From assembly GCA_013334655.1 (NCBI GenBank), contig JAAXXD010000015.1, positions 1-36,832 on the forward strand: a stretch of 36,832 nt of DNA, written 5' to 3'. The notes under the pieces are model-generated. The model did no database searches. It was not told the origin of the DNA and saw only the letters and a program-made list of their open reading frames with translations. The stretch is from Chlorobaculum sp. Its GTDB lineage: Bacteria > Bacteroidota > Chlorobiia > Chlorobiales > Chlorobiaceae. This document shows, in pieces, positions 8,413 to 16,372 of this stretch (its first letter is position 1; each line of letters begins with the position of its first letter). The translations under genes and the position numbers were made by a program.

Positions 8413-8449
8413 GTTGGCGGTATTGTTTTCCCCGGAGGTTGTCTCGAAA

Positions 8450-8604
8450 GCCGGGAGCGCCGAGCGCCTGCTCGGCAATGGAGCCGAAGGCTCCACAGGA
8501 TTTAGGTTCAAAGTCTTTCAGGTATCGAGAGATAACGTTAATCTGAAGTAGATAAGGGATTTAATCGCCAAAAGGATGCCGAGCAGGCGCTCGGCGCTCC
8601 CGGC
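8450..8604. repeat. Perfect 28-bp inverted repeat flanking 99 bp
   Basis: The left arm 8450-8477 starts gccgggagcgccgagcgcct and the right arm 8577-8604 is its exact reverse complement (tgccgagcaggcgctcggcg at its start). Each arm also holds an inner GC-rich inverted repeat (gccgag/ctcggc). The inner 99 bp has a small hairpin ggagccgaaggctcc and no ORF. The size and exactness suggest a dispersed element or a MITE-like unit rather than a terminator. No target-site duplication is obvious. Confidence 0.8.
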
Positions 8605-8665
8605 GTTTGAAGTAGCCCCAACGCAATGCCACGGTTTAACGACCTTTGCCTCGCAACAGTCCGAC

Positions 8666-9595
8666 TCACGGCTCGAAAGTCGGCATCTCCTTGTCCCGCA
8701 GGCGGAAGCCGGGAAGGTTTATCTCCGGATCGTTGCGCATGGCGTTCGGATACTCTTTGCCGAGCGCTCCGCCGGTGACGAGAATCCGGTCGAGCTTGCC
8801 TTCGGCGAAGATCATGCGGATTTTGTCGCCCGAGGTGAAGTTCACGCCCGAGGGCTGATTCTTGTCGTCGTAGATATGGTAGAGGCTTCGGGCGTTCCTT
8901 GTCGCCGTGACCCTCTTCAGGCGGGAGCGGTCGTCCATGTTAGCCGTCATCTGTTTGCCGGAGAGCTGGTCATAGAGCGTCGGCGATTTCGAAAGGGAGT
9001 CCCTGGCGGCAAGGTAGGCGTGACCGAAGATATGGATTTCATCCACCTTCTTTTTCCCGGCGACTTCACGCAAATGCACCCGGATCGAGTCGCCGCTGAG
9101 CTGCCGACCGCGTTGCCACGCCACCGCGTCGTTGAAAAGCCATAGCTCGTTGCGGTTCCGGTCGAAGGTCGCCCGCGCCGATTTCACCGTCAGGCTGTCG
9201 TCGCTCACGCGCCCGCGAACGTTGCCCGACAGCTCGCCGGTTTCCTGGTCGGTGTGGTACACGCCGTTGTCGGCTCGCGTTTCAACGGTTTTGTCTTTGA
9301 TGATGATATGCCCCGTAAGGTCGATTCGTTCGCTCTCGGGCCAGTCGGTTGCGCGGTCGCACTGCAAGGTTGTTTCGCCGTGCAGGAACCTGACGTTGCC
9401 GACTGCCGAGCGGTATGGTATGGTCGTCCCTGATGGGCCGGGATTTTCGCCGCCCTCAATCAGGTCGGCGTGTTCGAGTACCGTTTTCTTATTTTCCGCG
9501 GAGAGCGTATTATCAGGCAGGGATGTTCCCCACAGGGCCAGCGACAGCATCACGCGCCATGCGGTTTTTGAGATCGATTGTCGTCTGCTGGTCAT
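8666..9595 (-). CDS. OstA/LptA-like periplasmic protein
   Basis: A 309-residue exported protein of the OstA-like (LptA/LptC/LptD N-domain) beta-jellyroll group. After an N-terminal hydrophobic stretch (AWRVMLSLALWGTSLPDNTLSA) it has the typical repeats: AVGNVRFLHGETTLQCDRATDW, IDLTGHIIIKDKTVETRADNGVYHTDQETGELSGNVRGRVSDDSLTVKSARATFDRNRNELWLFNDAVAWQRGRQLSGDSIRVHLRE. These are the strand patterns of proteins that carry lipopolysaccharide across the periplasm. The ATG at 9595 precedes the signal peptide; the ORF track runs 171 codons further upstream, but that part is antisense to the epimerase-like gene. It is divergent from that gene with a 63-bp gap. LPS transport is the likely role; the precise Lpt name cannot be fixed. 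Confidence 0.8.
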   Translation of the reverse strand: MTSRRQSISKTAWRVMLSLALWGTSLPDNTLSAENKKTVLEHADLIEGGENPGPSGTTIPYRSAVGNVRFLHGETTLQCDRATDWPESERIDLTGHIIIKDKTVETRADNGVYHTDQETGELSGNVRGRVSDDSLTVKSARATFDRNRNELWLFNDAVAWQRGRQLSGDSIRVHLREVAGKKKVDEIHIFGHAYLAARDSLSKSPTLYDQLSGKQMTANMDDRSRLKRVTATRNARSLYHIYDDKNQPSGVNFTSGDKIRMIFAEGKLDRILVTGGALGKEYPNAMRNDPEINLPGFRLRDKEMPTFEP

Positions 9596-9658
9596 GCTGC
9601 CGGGTTCTCTGAGTTGTGTGTTATCGTTTCGATTTTTAATGTAATAAAGCTTTCCGGT

Positions 9659-10717
9659 GTGAAAAAAATAGTCTTGATTGCCCAGGATCGTGCGGCATTT
9701 CTCCATGTTGCCCCGCTTGTCAGTGCCTTCAGAAAAAACAGCGTGTTCCAGCCGGTGCTTGTCCGGGTGCTCACGCCCGGCAGCCGCGCCGAGCACGACA
9801 AGCTTGCCGCCGCCTTCGGCTTCGGGGACGCGCTTCGCGTCATCGAAGCCGAGCCGGACACGCCGGTTGGCGAAACCGCATCGTTCATGCTCACCTTCGA
9901 GCAAATCTTCAACGAACTCGCGCCCGATTTCGTCATCCCCGGCGGCCACGACAGCGCCAGCCTCGCCGGAGCGCTTGCCGCCGCAAAAATGGGCATCCCG
10001 GTCATCAGCCTCGACGCCGGCCTGCGCAGCTACGACCGCGCTGAAGCGAGCGAGATCACTCGCCTCGTCATCGACTCGGTGGCCGCGCTGCACTTCGTCA
10101 GCGAGCACAGCGGCGTGTACAACCTCATCAATGAGGGCTTCGCCGACGAGCGCATCCTTTTCGTCGGCAACACGGCCATCGATAGCCTCGTGACGCTGAT
10201 GGCGCAGGCCAACGCATCCAGCGTGCTCGATTCACTCTCGCTCGCCCCGAAAAAGTTCGTCACCGTCCTGCTCAAGCCGGAAAGCTCCGTAAATCGCGAA
10301 CTCTTCTGCAAAGTGCTCGAATCGCTCGCCGCCACCACGGCCGTGTTGCTGCCGGGAACCCAGTCGTCCGATGAGGCGCTGAACAGCGTTGCGGGTCTGC
10401 GGATGATCGACATGCCGGACTACATCGATATGCTGCGCCTGCTCAAGGAGTCGGCGTTCGTGCTTACCGACAGCGCCGAGTTCGAGGCTGAACTGACCGT
10501 GATGAACGTCCCCTGCCTCACCATGCGCCAGAGTACCGCGCGCCCCTCGACCGTCGAACTCGGCACCAACGTGCTGATTGCTCCCGATGAGCAGGAGATA
10601 CTCGAACGCGCCTCGGTCATCCTCTCCAGAAAAAAGAGGGAGAAAACGCTGATTCCTGAAAAATGGGACGGCGCGGCGGCCACGCGCATCGTCGAAGTGC
10701 TGGAACGGGCAGAGTGA
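9659..10717 (+). CDS. UDP-N-acetylglucosamine 2-epimerase (WecB)-like protein with altered active site
   Basis: A 352-residue GT-B-fold protein of the WecB/NeuC superfamily. The layout fits: KKIVLIAQDRAAFLHVAPLVSAF at the start, PDFVIPGGHDSASLAGALAAAKMGIPVISLDAGLRSYDRAEASEITRLVIDSVAALHFV in the middle, VGNTAIDSL, and TDSAEFEAELTVMNVPCLTMRQSTARPSTVELGTN near the end. Key positions differ from WecB: the HVEAGLR glutamate is Asp (D119), the HRREN histidine is replaced (VTVLLKPES), and SGGxQEE reads SAEFEAE. It may act on another substrate or bind without catalysis. The start is a GTG at 9659 that puts the first beta strand at the N-terminus; upstream codons (MSSAGHAAG...) look unlike the family and overlap the divergent OstA-like gene. 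No clear ribosome site is seen. Confidence 0.75.
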   Translation: MKKIVLIAQDRAAFLHVAPLVSAFRKNSVFQPVLVRVLTPGSRAEHDKLAAAFGFGDALRVIEAEPDTPVGETASFMLTFEQIFNELAPDFVIPGGHDSASLAGALAAAKMGIPVISLDAGLRSYDRAEASEITRLVIDSVAALHFVSEHSGVYNLINEGFADERILFVGNTAIDSLVTLMAQANASSVLDSLSLAPKKFVTVLLKPESSVNRELFCKVLESLAATTAVLLPGTQSSDEALNSVAGLRMIDMPDYIDMLRLLKESAFVLTDSAEFEAELTVMNVPCLTMRQSTARPSTVELGTNVLIAPDEQEILERASVILSRKKREKTLIPEKWDGAAATRIVEVLERAE

Positions 10718-10770
10718 GAGTGAAGTGATCGAGCGAAAAGGCTCCTCGCGGCTTTGATTTCAGAGCATTG

Positions 10771-10809
10771 GAGAGCCAGATCGATAGTCCGATCCAGGAA
10801 AAGGCTCTC
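10771..10809 (+). other. Nested hairpin after the epimerase-like gene
   Basis: The sequence gagagcc (10771-10777) pairs with ggctctc (10803-10809), and inside it gatcg pairs with cgatc around a short loop. It sits in the 237-bp gap between the epimerase-like gene and the membrane protein gene. There is no T-run, so it is not a typical terminator. It may be a structured leader or only chance. The rest of the gap shows nothing I can name. Confidence 0.3.
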
Positions 10810-10954
10810 ATGTAACGGTTCAAGCTGACAGATTACTTCTCAAATCTCGATTGTTTCCTGAGGCTCATTTCGGCCAGCCGTTTCAAACCGCCGGGCTGGT
10901 CAGGAAGGAATCGATGCAATCAACGACAACCTGTACGGAAACATCATTGCACCT

Positions 10955-11683
10955 ATGGACGATACCCATACTCACGACCCGTACGACCTCAGCCGGATCA
11001 TTTCGCAAGGCTGGAGGCTTTATCGCTTCAACTTCCTTGCCATTGCGTCGGCCGTTCTGCTGGTTTCCGTTCCGGTAAACGCCGCGTTGTCGGTCATTCC
11101 GCCATACTTCATCTCTGGGCAAGGCGCTTACGATGCGTGGATCATCCGGCTGCTCTCCGCGGCAAAGCTGCTCGTGTTCAACGGCCTGATTGCCATGGCC
11201 GTGGCCAGAATCATCGACGCATCGTCAAAGGGAGCCACCATCACAGGGAGCGCCGCTCTTCGTCACGCCCTGAGTCGCATGGGCGCGGCCCTTTCCCTTG
11301 GGCCGATTCTGGCGCTTTTCGCCATCGGACTGCTTTTACTTATGCTCGTGCCCCGTCTGGGCGAAGCGGTCTATTACGCCATCTTCATCTTCTACTTCTT
11401 TGCCGTATCGCTACGCAACTGTTCCGGGATGGCGGCCATCGACTATTCCCGGGCGCTTTTCAAGCAACAGTTTGGCCAGGTATTCTGGTGCCAGTTCGTC
11501 TTTTTCCTCTTCTCGGCAGTCTTTACCGCCGGAATGCTACCGATCCTCTTGGTCTTTCCGCGAATCCCGGCAGTCGCCATCGCCTTCAACGCAATCCTCG
11601 ATCTCTTCCTTGCCTACCCCTTCACGATGTCAACCCTGTTTTTTCTGGAACTCGATGCGAATGACGGGGTTGATAGATGCTAA
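10955..11683 (+). CDS. Integral membrane protein of unknown function
   Basis: A 242-residue protein with about six hydrophobic segments: FNFLAIASAVLLVSVPVNAAL (about 28-48), one around residues 65-85, LGPILALFAIGLLLLMLV (about 112-130), AVYYAIFIFYFFAVSL (about 137-152), QVFWCQFVFFLFSAVFTAGML (about 175-195) and one near the C-terminus. The N-terminus MDDTHTHDPYDLSRIISQGWRLYRFNF, a short polar stretch then W-x-LY-x-xNF, resembles membrane proteins with a glycerophosphodiesterase-type membrane domain, but no catalytic residues are seen. The start is the ATG at 10955; no strong ribosome site precedes it. It stands alone between the epimerase-like gene and the transposase remnant. Confidence 0.8.
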   Translation: MDDTHTHDPYDLSRIISQGWRLYRFNFLAIASAVLLVSVPVNAALSVIPPYFISGQGAYDAWIIRLLSAAKLLVFNGLIAMAVARIIDASSKGATITGSAALRHALSRMGAALSLGPILALFAIGLLLLMLVPRLGEAVYYAIFIFYFFAVSLRNCSGMAAIDYSRALFKQQFGQVFWCQFVFFLFSAVFTAGMLPILLVFPRIPAVAIAFNAILDLFLAYPFTMSTLFFLELDANDGVDRC

Positions 11684-11838
11684 CTTCATGATAGGTAATA
11701 TCTTAAAGGGATAGGTGCTGAATGCTGTTTCGGCGTTTTGTGGGTTTTCGCAAGAAAATATCAGAAAACGTTTTCTTACAACGCAGTTCCAGAAACGAAC
11801 AAACGAGAAATCCCTGTATCTGTCAATAGGAATGTTAG

Positions 11839-12462
11839 TTAAGGGATTTTGAGAGGTTCTTTCTTGTGACTTCTTCGATGTTTCTGGCTTCGAGTACCTC
11901 CGGCAGTCTTGCCTCCATCGCCTCCAGCAGGGCTTGGGCGGCTTGCGTCGGTTCCGGGATTTTCAGGCAGCTCGTTTCGTTGAGCGTGACGATCATGCTG
12001 CTGATCGCTCTGAGTTCGTCGATGCCTTCCGGTACTGCGCATTCAGCGTATTATCAGTATTTTTCGATCAGTCGCTCCATCTTGCAGGCCAGCATCACGC
12101 TGAACACATGGCCGCGTGTGCTGGCTTGGTTGCGCACTCAGACCACCGGCCTGATCTCCAGATGCCCCTGCTTGAAAGGTGCGAAACGCTCGCGCCAAGT
12201 TGGCCAGATATTTGTACCGGTTGCGCAGCTCTTCCGCCGAAAGTGTCTGCTTTTTTACGCCGCTCCTGATGACGTAATAGCCGTCAAGCAACGCTTTTTG
12301 CTGCAGGGCCAGCCTGATCGCCTCGATCTCGGCAAACGAGCAGTGCGACAAACTGGCGATGGTGCGATTCTTGACCTTGCCATCTTCCCGATAGGACTCG
12401 CGAAGCAGGTGCCGCTGGTAGGTCTTGCCGTTGATGGCGGTTTTGCTTGAGTCGAGATACAT
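11839..12462 (-). pseudogene. IS1634-type transposase remnant (internal deletion, frameshift, stops)
   Basis: The N-terminus MYLDSSKTAINGKTYQRHLLRESYREDGKVKNRTIASLSHCSFAEIEAIRLAL is typical of IS1634-family (IS4-like DDE) transposases. It jumps directly to the C-terminal part DGYYVIRSGVKKQTLSAEELRNRYKYLANLARAFRTFQAG, so the central part with most of the DDE active site is gone. After QAG an extra G shifts the frame; the next frame reads HLEIRPVV-stop-VRNQASTRGHVFSVMLACKMERLIEKY-stop and then VPEGIDELRAISSMIVTLNETSCLKIPEPTQAAQALLEAMEARLPEVLEARNIEEVTRKNLSKSLN with a natural TAA at 11841-11839. Two in-frame stops, one frameshift and a large deletion show that it is dead. Terminal inverted repeats were not identified. 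Confidence 0.85.
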
Positions 12463-12798
12463 GGTGACGGCGAGACGGGTTTATACAATGCTGTGCTATA
12501 TGCAATATTGCCATGATACGCTAATGATTAGTGACTATATGCGTGGCGGCATTTATCAGATAAGTGACGGTATATCTATTGCTTCTAAAATGAAGATGCC
12601 GTTTTTTTATAATGAGAGTGAATACAGTGTACTGAAGGGTGCTGTCGCAAAGTCGCGAAAGGCAACATGGAGAGGCAATGCCGACAGAAACGCTCCCATA
12701 CACCGGCACGTTAAATCCTCGGCGTTTGTTATATTTGCGGTTTGTGCCCTGCCCGATGGGTGGGTGACGCCATATTTTTCAAACTCAGAGTCCGAACG
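12463..12798. other. AT-rich intergenic region upstream of glyS
   Basis: This 336-bp stretch separates the transposase start from the glycyl-tRNA synthetase gene. It is noticeably more AT-rich than its surroundings between about 12485 and 12620, as expected for sequence left behind by an insertion element. The phrase gctgtcgcaaagtcgcgaaaggc near 12642 could be a worn IS end but has no partner that I can find. The track ORF at 12425-12802 has no protein-like features. A promoter-like TATATTTG lies at 12730. Confidence 0.5.
12730..12737 (+). promoter_or_regulatory. TAnnTTTG-like -7 motif upstream of glyS
   Basis: TATATTTG lies 61 bp before the glyS ATG. TAnnTTTG is the -7 consensus of the housekeeping sigma factor in the related Bacteroidetes; its use in Chlorobi is assumed here. 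No matching upstream TTTG box at the right distance is clear. Confidence 0.3.
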
Positions 12799-14268
12799 AT
12801 GAGCAATTCCGATCAGTCGCGGGTGCAGACGCAGAGTCTGTCGCCCGATAAGGTGATGCATAAACTGGTTTCGCTGGCAAAGAGGCGAGGCTTCATTTTC
12901 CCGTCGTCCGAAATATACGGCGGCTTGTCGTCGTGCTTCGATTACGGCCCGCTTGGCAGCGAGATGAAGAAGAATATCAAGGATTTGTGGTGGAACTCGA
13001 TGACGCGCCGCCACCAGAATATCGTGGGCATCGATGCGTCGATCATGATGAATCCGACCGTGTGGGAGGCTTCGGGCCATGTGGCGAGCTTCAACGATCC
13101 GATGATCGACGACCGGACGACCAAGCGCCGTTACCGCGCCGACCACCTGATCGAGAACCATATCGGCAAGCTCGTGCGCGATGGCAAGGAGGCCGATGCC
13201 GCCGCTCTCAAGGTTGCCTACGAGGCCGCCGCCGGTACGGAAGACCCGAATCGCACGCTTTATAATATCATTATCGAAGCGGGAATCAAGGCTCCCGATA
13301 CCGGTTCGGCTGACTGGACGGAGGTTCGGCAGTTCAACCTGATGTTCCAGTGCAACATGGGCGCTGTGGCCGAGTCGGCGGGCGTGGTCTACCTGCGTCC
13401 CGAAACCGCGCAGGGTATCTTCGTGAACTTCCACAACGTTCGCGAGTCGTCGCGCATGAAGGTGCCGTTCGGCATCGCGCAGATCGGCAAGGCGTTCCGC
13501 AACGAAATCGTCAAGGGCAACTTCATCTTCCGCATGGTGGAGTTCGAGCAGATGGAGATGCAGTATTTCCTCAAGCCGGGCACGCAGCTCGAAGCGTTCG
13601 AGGCGTGGCGCGAGGAGCGCTTCCGCTGGTACCACGAAACGCTCGGCGTGACGAAGGAGAAGCTTCACTGGTACAAGCACGACAAGCTGGCCCACTACGC
13701 CGACCTGGCGTACGACATCAAGTTCGAGTTTCCGTTCGGCATCGAGGAGATCGAGGGCATCCACTCGCGCACCGATTTCGACCTCAGCCAGCATCAGCAG
13801 TACTCCGGCAAGAGCATGGAGTATATCGACCAGACCACCAACGAGCGCTTCATTCCCTACGTGGTGGAGACTTCGTCGGGCTGCGACCGCACCTTCCTCG
13901 CGCTGCTTTCGGACGCCTATCAGGAGGATGTGGTCGATGGCGAGCCGCGCGTGATGCTGAAGCTCGCGCCGAGGGTCGCGCCGGTGAAGGCCGCCGTGCT
14001 GCCGCTGATGAAAAAGGGCGAGATGGGCGAAAAGGCAGACAGGCTCTGCCGCGACCTCTCGGAGCACTTCATGGTGCAGTACGACGACGCCGCGTCCATC
14101 GGCAAACGCTACCGCCGCCAGGACGAGATCGGCACGCCCTTCTGCTTCACGGTGGATCACCAGACGCTCGAAGATGGCACGATCACCGTGCGCTACCGCG
14201 ACACCGCCGCGCAGGAGCGGATCGATATGTCGAAAGCCGCTGAGTTCCTGGCTGCAAAGCTGGTTTAA
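12799..14268 (+). CDS. glyS: Glycine--tRNA ligase (dimeric, class II)
   Basis: A 489-residue alpha2-type glycyl-tRNA synthetase, the form shared with archaea and eukaryotes, not the alpha2beta2 form of E. coli. Class II landmarks are visible: SCFDYGPLGSEMKKNIKDLWW (46-65), YLRPETAQGIFVNF (198-211), motif 2 FRNEIVKGNFIFRMVEFEQMEMQYF (233-257), motif 3 SSGCDRTFLALLSDAY (359-374), and an anticodon-binding domain from about 385 (LKLAPRVAPVKAAVLPL) to the end. It charges tRNA-Gly in the cytoplasm. The ORF track adds 19 upstream codons; the ATG at 12799 gives the usual short polar N-terminus before the first helix. It is flanked by repeat-containing gaps and is probably transcribed alone. Confidence 0.96.
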   Translation: MSNSDQSRVQTQSLSPDKVMHKLVSLAKRRGFIFPSSEIYGGLSSCFDYGPLGSEMKKNIKDLWWNSMTRRHQNIVGIDASIMMNPTVWEASGHVASFNDPMIDDRTTKRRYRADHLIENHIGKLVRDGKEADAAALKVAYEAAAGTEDPNRTLYNIIIEAGIKAPDTGSADWTEVRQFNLMFQCNMGAVAESAGVVYLRPETAQGIFVNFHNVRESSRMKVPFGIAQIGKAFRNEIVKGNFIFRMVEFEQMEMQYFLKPGTQLEAFEAWREERFRWYHETLGVTKEKLHWYKHDKLAHYADLAYDIKFEFPFGIEEIEGIHSRTDFDLSQHQQYSGKSMEYIDQTTNERFIPYVVETSSGCDRTFLALLSDAYQEDVVDGEPRVMLKLAPRVAPVKAAVLPLMKKGEMGEKADRLCRDLSEHFMVQYDDAASIGKRYRRQDEIGTPFCFTVDHQTLEDGTITVRYRDTAAQERIDMSKAAEFLAAKLV

Positions 14269-14307
14269 CTATTTTGAGGCTGAGACAAGTCGAGTTTTGC
14301 TTTGATT

Positions 14308-14429
14308 GTCATTCTGAACGAAGTGAAGAATCCAGTTCTTTTTTGAGCAGCACCATATTTGAATGATCTGAAATACTTTACGTGACTATTCTGGATTCTT
14401 CGCCCGACTGCGTCGGACTCAGAATGACA
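14308..14429. repeat. Dispersed inverted repeat (CATTCTGAACGAAGTGAAGAATCC type)
   Basis: The left arm gtcattctgaacgaagtgaagaatcca (14308-14334) is mirrored on the right by ctggattcttcgcccgactgcgtcggactcagaatgac (14391-14428). The outer 7-8 bp and the inner ggattcttc are complementary; the middle is diverged. The motif is a familiar scattered intergenic repeat in green sulfur and other bacteria. It lies between glyS and bchP, in the 253-bp gap, and holds no ORF. Confidence 0.65.
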
Positions 14430-14521
14430 GATAAAATTGGAAACAAATTCTTGAGCGAGCCCATTTGAGGCCACTTCCAATTATCAAGAACCTTTATTAC
14501 TTGGACTAAGAAGTCGAAGAA

Positions 14522-15673
14522 ATGTTATACGATGTCGCAATCATAGGAGGAGGGCCGTCGGGAGCCGCCGCCGCCGAGATTCTCGCTCGCGCGGGCCACT
14601 CGACCATCCTCATCGAACGCAATCTTGCCAACGTTAAGCCGTGTGGTGGCGCGATACCGCTCGGCCTGATCGAGGAGTTCCAGATTCCCGACGAGCTGGT
14701 CGAAAAGAAGCTGACCCGCATGAGCGTGCGCTCGCCGCAGGGCAAAACCATCTTCATGCACATGCCGAACGGCTACGTCGGCATGGTTCGCCGCGAGCGC
14801 TTTGACCGCTATCTCCGCGAGAAGGCGCAGAAGGCGGGCGCGGAGCTGGTCGAAGCGCTGGTCAAAAAGATCGACCGCTCCGCCGACCGCTTCACGATCC
14901 ACCTCTTCAACAAGGAGGGAAACGAGCTGCCGCCGGTCGAGGCGTCGTATGTCATCGGCGCGGATGGCGCGAACTCCAGGACCGCCGACGAACTCGGCTT
15001 TCCGCCGAACGACCTGAAGGTGATCGCCATGCAGCAGCGCTTCCACTACTGCAACGAGCTGAAGCCTTACGAGGAGCTGGTGGAGATATGGTTCGACGGC
15101 GAGGTCTCGCCCGATTTTTACGGCTGGATATTCCCGAAGACCGACCACATTGCTATCGGCACAGGCACGGAGGAACACCGCAACGACATCAAGCAGTTGC
15201 AGCACCGCTTCGTCGAGAAGATCGGCATCACCGAAAAGCCTTACCTCAACGAGGCGGCGAAGATTCCGATGAAGCCCCGTCGCTCCTTCTCTCAGGAGCG
15301 GGCGATTCTCGTGGGCGACGCGGCGGGCCTCGTGACCCCGGCCAACGGCGAAGGTATCTTCTTCGCGATGCGCTCCGGCAAGCTCGGCGCGCTGGCGATG
15401 ATCGAGCGCATCCGCAACAAGAGGCCGCTCGCCAGCTACGAGAAGGAGTTCCGCAGGCTCTACTCGCCTATCTTCTTTGGATTGCAGGTGTTGCAGTCGG
15501 TTTACTACAAGAGCGACCGCCTGCGCGAGAGCTTCGTGGCGATCTGCCGCGACAAGCATGTGCAGGAGATCACCTTCGACTCCTACCTCTACAAAAAGAT
15601 GGTTCCCGCGCCGTGGAGCGTGCAGATGAAGATCATGGGCAAGAATATCTACCATCTCGCCAAAGGAAGTTGA
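14522..15673 (+). CDS. bchP: Geranylgeranyl reductase (bacteriochlorophyll/chlorophyll tail)
   Basis: A 383-residue flavoprotein of the ChlP/BchP geranylgeranyl reductase family. It reduces three double bonds of the geranylgeranyl tail of (bacterio)chlorophyll a, or of GGPP, to phytyl at the membrane, using NADPH. The FAD-binding Rossmann motif is [23 protein letters not shown] (3-25, GGGPSG), followed by [13 protein letters not shown] (38-49), [27 protein letters not shown] (145-155), [17 protein letters not shown] (200-216) and the second FAD motif [26 protein letters not shown] (261-286). All are typical. The start codon lies directly before the dinucleotide fold. The next gene starts immediately after its TGA, which indicates one operon. 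Confidence 0.93.
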   Translation: MLYDVAIIGGGPSGAAAAEILARAGHSTILIERNLANVKPCGGAIPLGLIEEFQIPDELVEKKLTRMSVRSPQGKTIFMHMPNGYVGMVRRERFDRYLREKAQKAGAELVEALVKKIDRSADRFTIHLFNKEGNELPPVEASYVIGADGANSRTADELGFPPNDLKVIAMQQRFHYCNELKPYEELVEIWFDGEVSPDFYGWIFPKTDHIAIGTGTEEHRNDIKQLQHRFVEKIGITEKPYLNEAAKIPMKPRRSFSQERAILVGDAAGLVTPANGEGIFFAMRSGKLGALAMIERIRNKRPLASYEKEFRRLYSPIFFGLQVLQSVYYKSDRLRESFVAICRDKHVQEITFDSYLYKKMVPAPWSVQMKIMGKNIYHLAKGS

Positions 15674-16372
15674 ATGCTGCTTTCCCCGCTGAACTGGATC
15701 ATCCATATTTCCTCGTCGCTCGAATGGGGCGTAGCGCTCGTCATGATGTACCATTACGGGCGTCTCGTCGGTCGCAAAGACATCCGGCGATTCGCGCTCT
15801 TCATGCTGCCGCACTGGATCGGGAGCTGGTTCGTGCTGGCTTACCACATCACCGGCGACGCGATCATGCTGCTCCTCGAACTCTCCGAAGCGATCAACCT
15901 GGTCGGCAGCTTTGCGCTGCTTTACGCGACGCTGAAGATTCTGAAGGGGGACGAAAAGCGCGAGGCCAAGCCGCGCACGGCGCTGATGGGAGCGCTCTTC
16001 GGCGGCATGACGATGGCGGCAGGAGGCGCGCCGGGCTACTCGTTTTTGATGGGTAAAAGCTGGTTCGACGCTGTGTTACAGGTGTCGAGCTTCGTCTACC
16101 TGACCTTTCTCGTGCTGCTCCTGAGGGTGCGCAAGCAAGACCCCGAAGCATTCTCGTTTCTGACCGTAGCGGGCTTCTGGTTCGTGCTCGTCTTCATTTC
16201 GGTAACAGTCTGCTGCATGTACGTCGCCATCCATGTGCTGGGCTACAAGTCGCTGTCACACAACGACTTTTTGCACGGCCTGGCCGAAAGCCTCCTGAGC
16301 GCGAGCAACCTCATGATCGCCATTGGTATCCACAAACAGCACAAGCTCGCCGCAGAGCGGCTCAGGGCCTGA
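15674..16372 (+). CDS. DUF2499-DUF3593 fused membrane protein next to bchP
   Basis: A 232-residue membrane protein that starts on the base after the bchP stop (TGAATG) with ribosome site AAAGGAAG inside bchP. The N-terminal half, LSPLNWIIHISSSLEWGVALVMMYHYGRLVGRKDIRRFALFMLPHWIGSWFVLAYH...LVGSFALLYATLKIL (about 3-93), resembles DUF2499 (Ycf49-like). The C-terminal half, VAGFWFVLVFISVTVCCMYVAIHVLGYKSLSHNDFLHGLAESLLSASNLMIAIGIHKQ (about 165-224), resembles DUF3593. In cyanobacteria and plants, as far as I recall, these are two separate proteins; here they are one chain. About six membrane segments are seen. The role is unknown; translational coupling to bchP suggests a partner or membrane anchor in phytylation. 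Its last 11 bp overlap convergent ctpA. Confidence 0.82.
   Translation: MLLSPLNWIIHISSSLEWGVALVMMYHYGRLVGRKDIRRFALFMLPHWIGSWFVLAYHITGDAIMLLLELSEAINLVGSFALLYATLKILKGDEKREAKPRTALMGALFGGMTMAAGGAPGYSFLMGKSWFDAVLQVSSFVYLTFLVLLLRVRKQDPEAFSFLTVAGFWFVLVFISVTVCCMYVAIHVLGYKSLSHNDFLHGLAESLLSASNLMIAIGIHKQHKLAAERLRA

Larger units (their letters stand above)
8353..8665. other. Intergenic region with terminator and long inverted repeat
   Basis: This 313-bp gap lies between two convergent genes (FmdB, plus; OstA-like, minus). It holds the FmdB terminator and, further on, two perfect 28-bp inverted copies that enclose 99 bp. ORFs in the track (8326-8511 minus, 8576-9145 plus) run through the arms and both open MPSRRSALPAFE or SRRSALPAFE because the arms are the same sequence; they are not genes. 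Confidence 0.7.

Noticed and set aside
8450-8604. Possible CRISPR-like repeat pair
   Set aside because: Only two copies, in inverted orientation, with a 99-bp insert; no regular spacing and no cas genes.
10718-10954. Riboswitch or small RNA upstream of the membrane protein gene
   Set aside because: Only a nested 7-bp and 5-bp hairpin is seen, with no known riboswitch motif; not enough to call an RNA gene.
12425-12802. 125-residue plus-strand ORF before glyS
   Set aside because: No ribosome site, no domain, and it spans the start of the transposase remnant and an AT-rich gap.
12607-14160. 517-residue minus-strand ORF
   Set aside because: Antisense shadow of glycyl-tRNA synthetase, with low-quality, His/Arg/Leu-rich composition.
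14525-15847. 440-residue minus-strand ORF
   Set aside because: Antisense to bchP and its neighbour; no recognisable domains.
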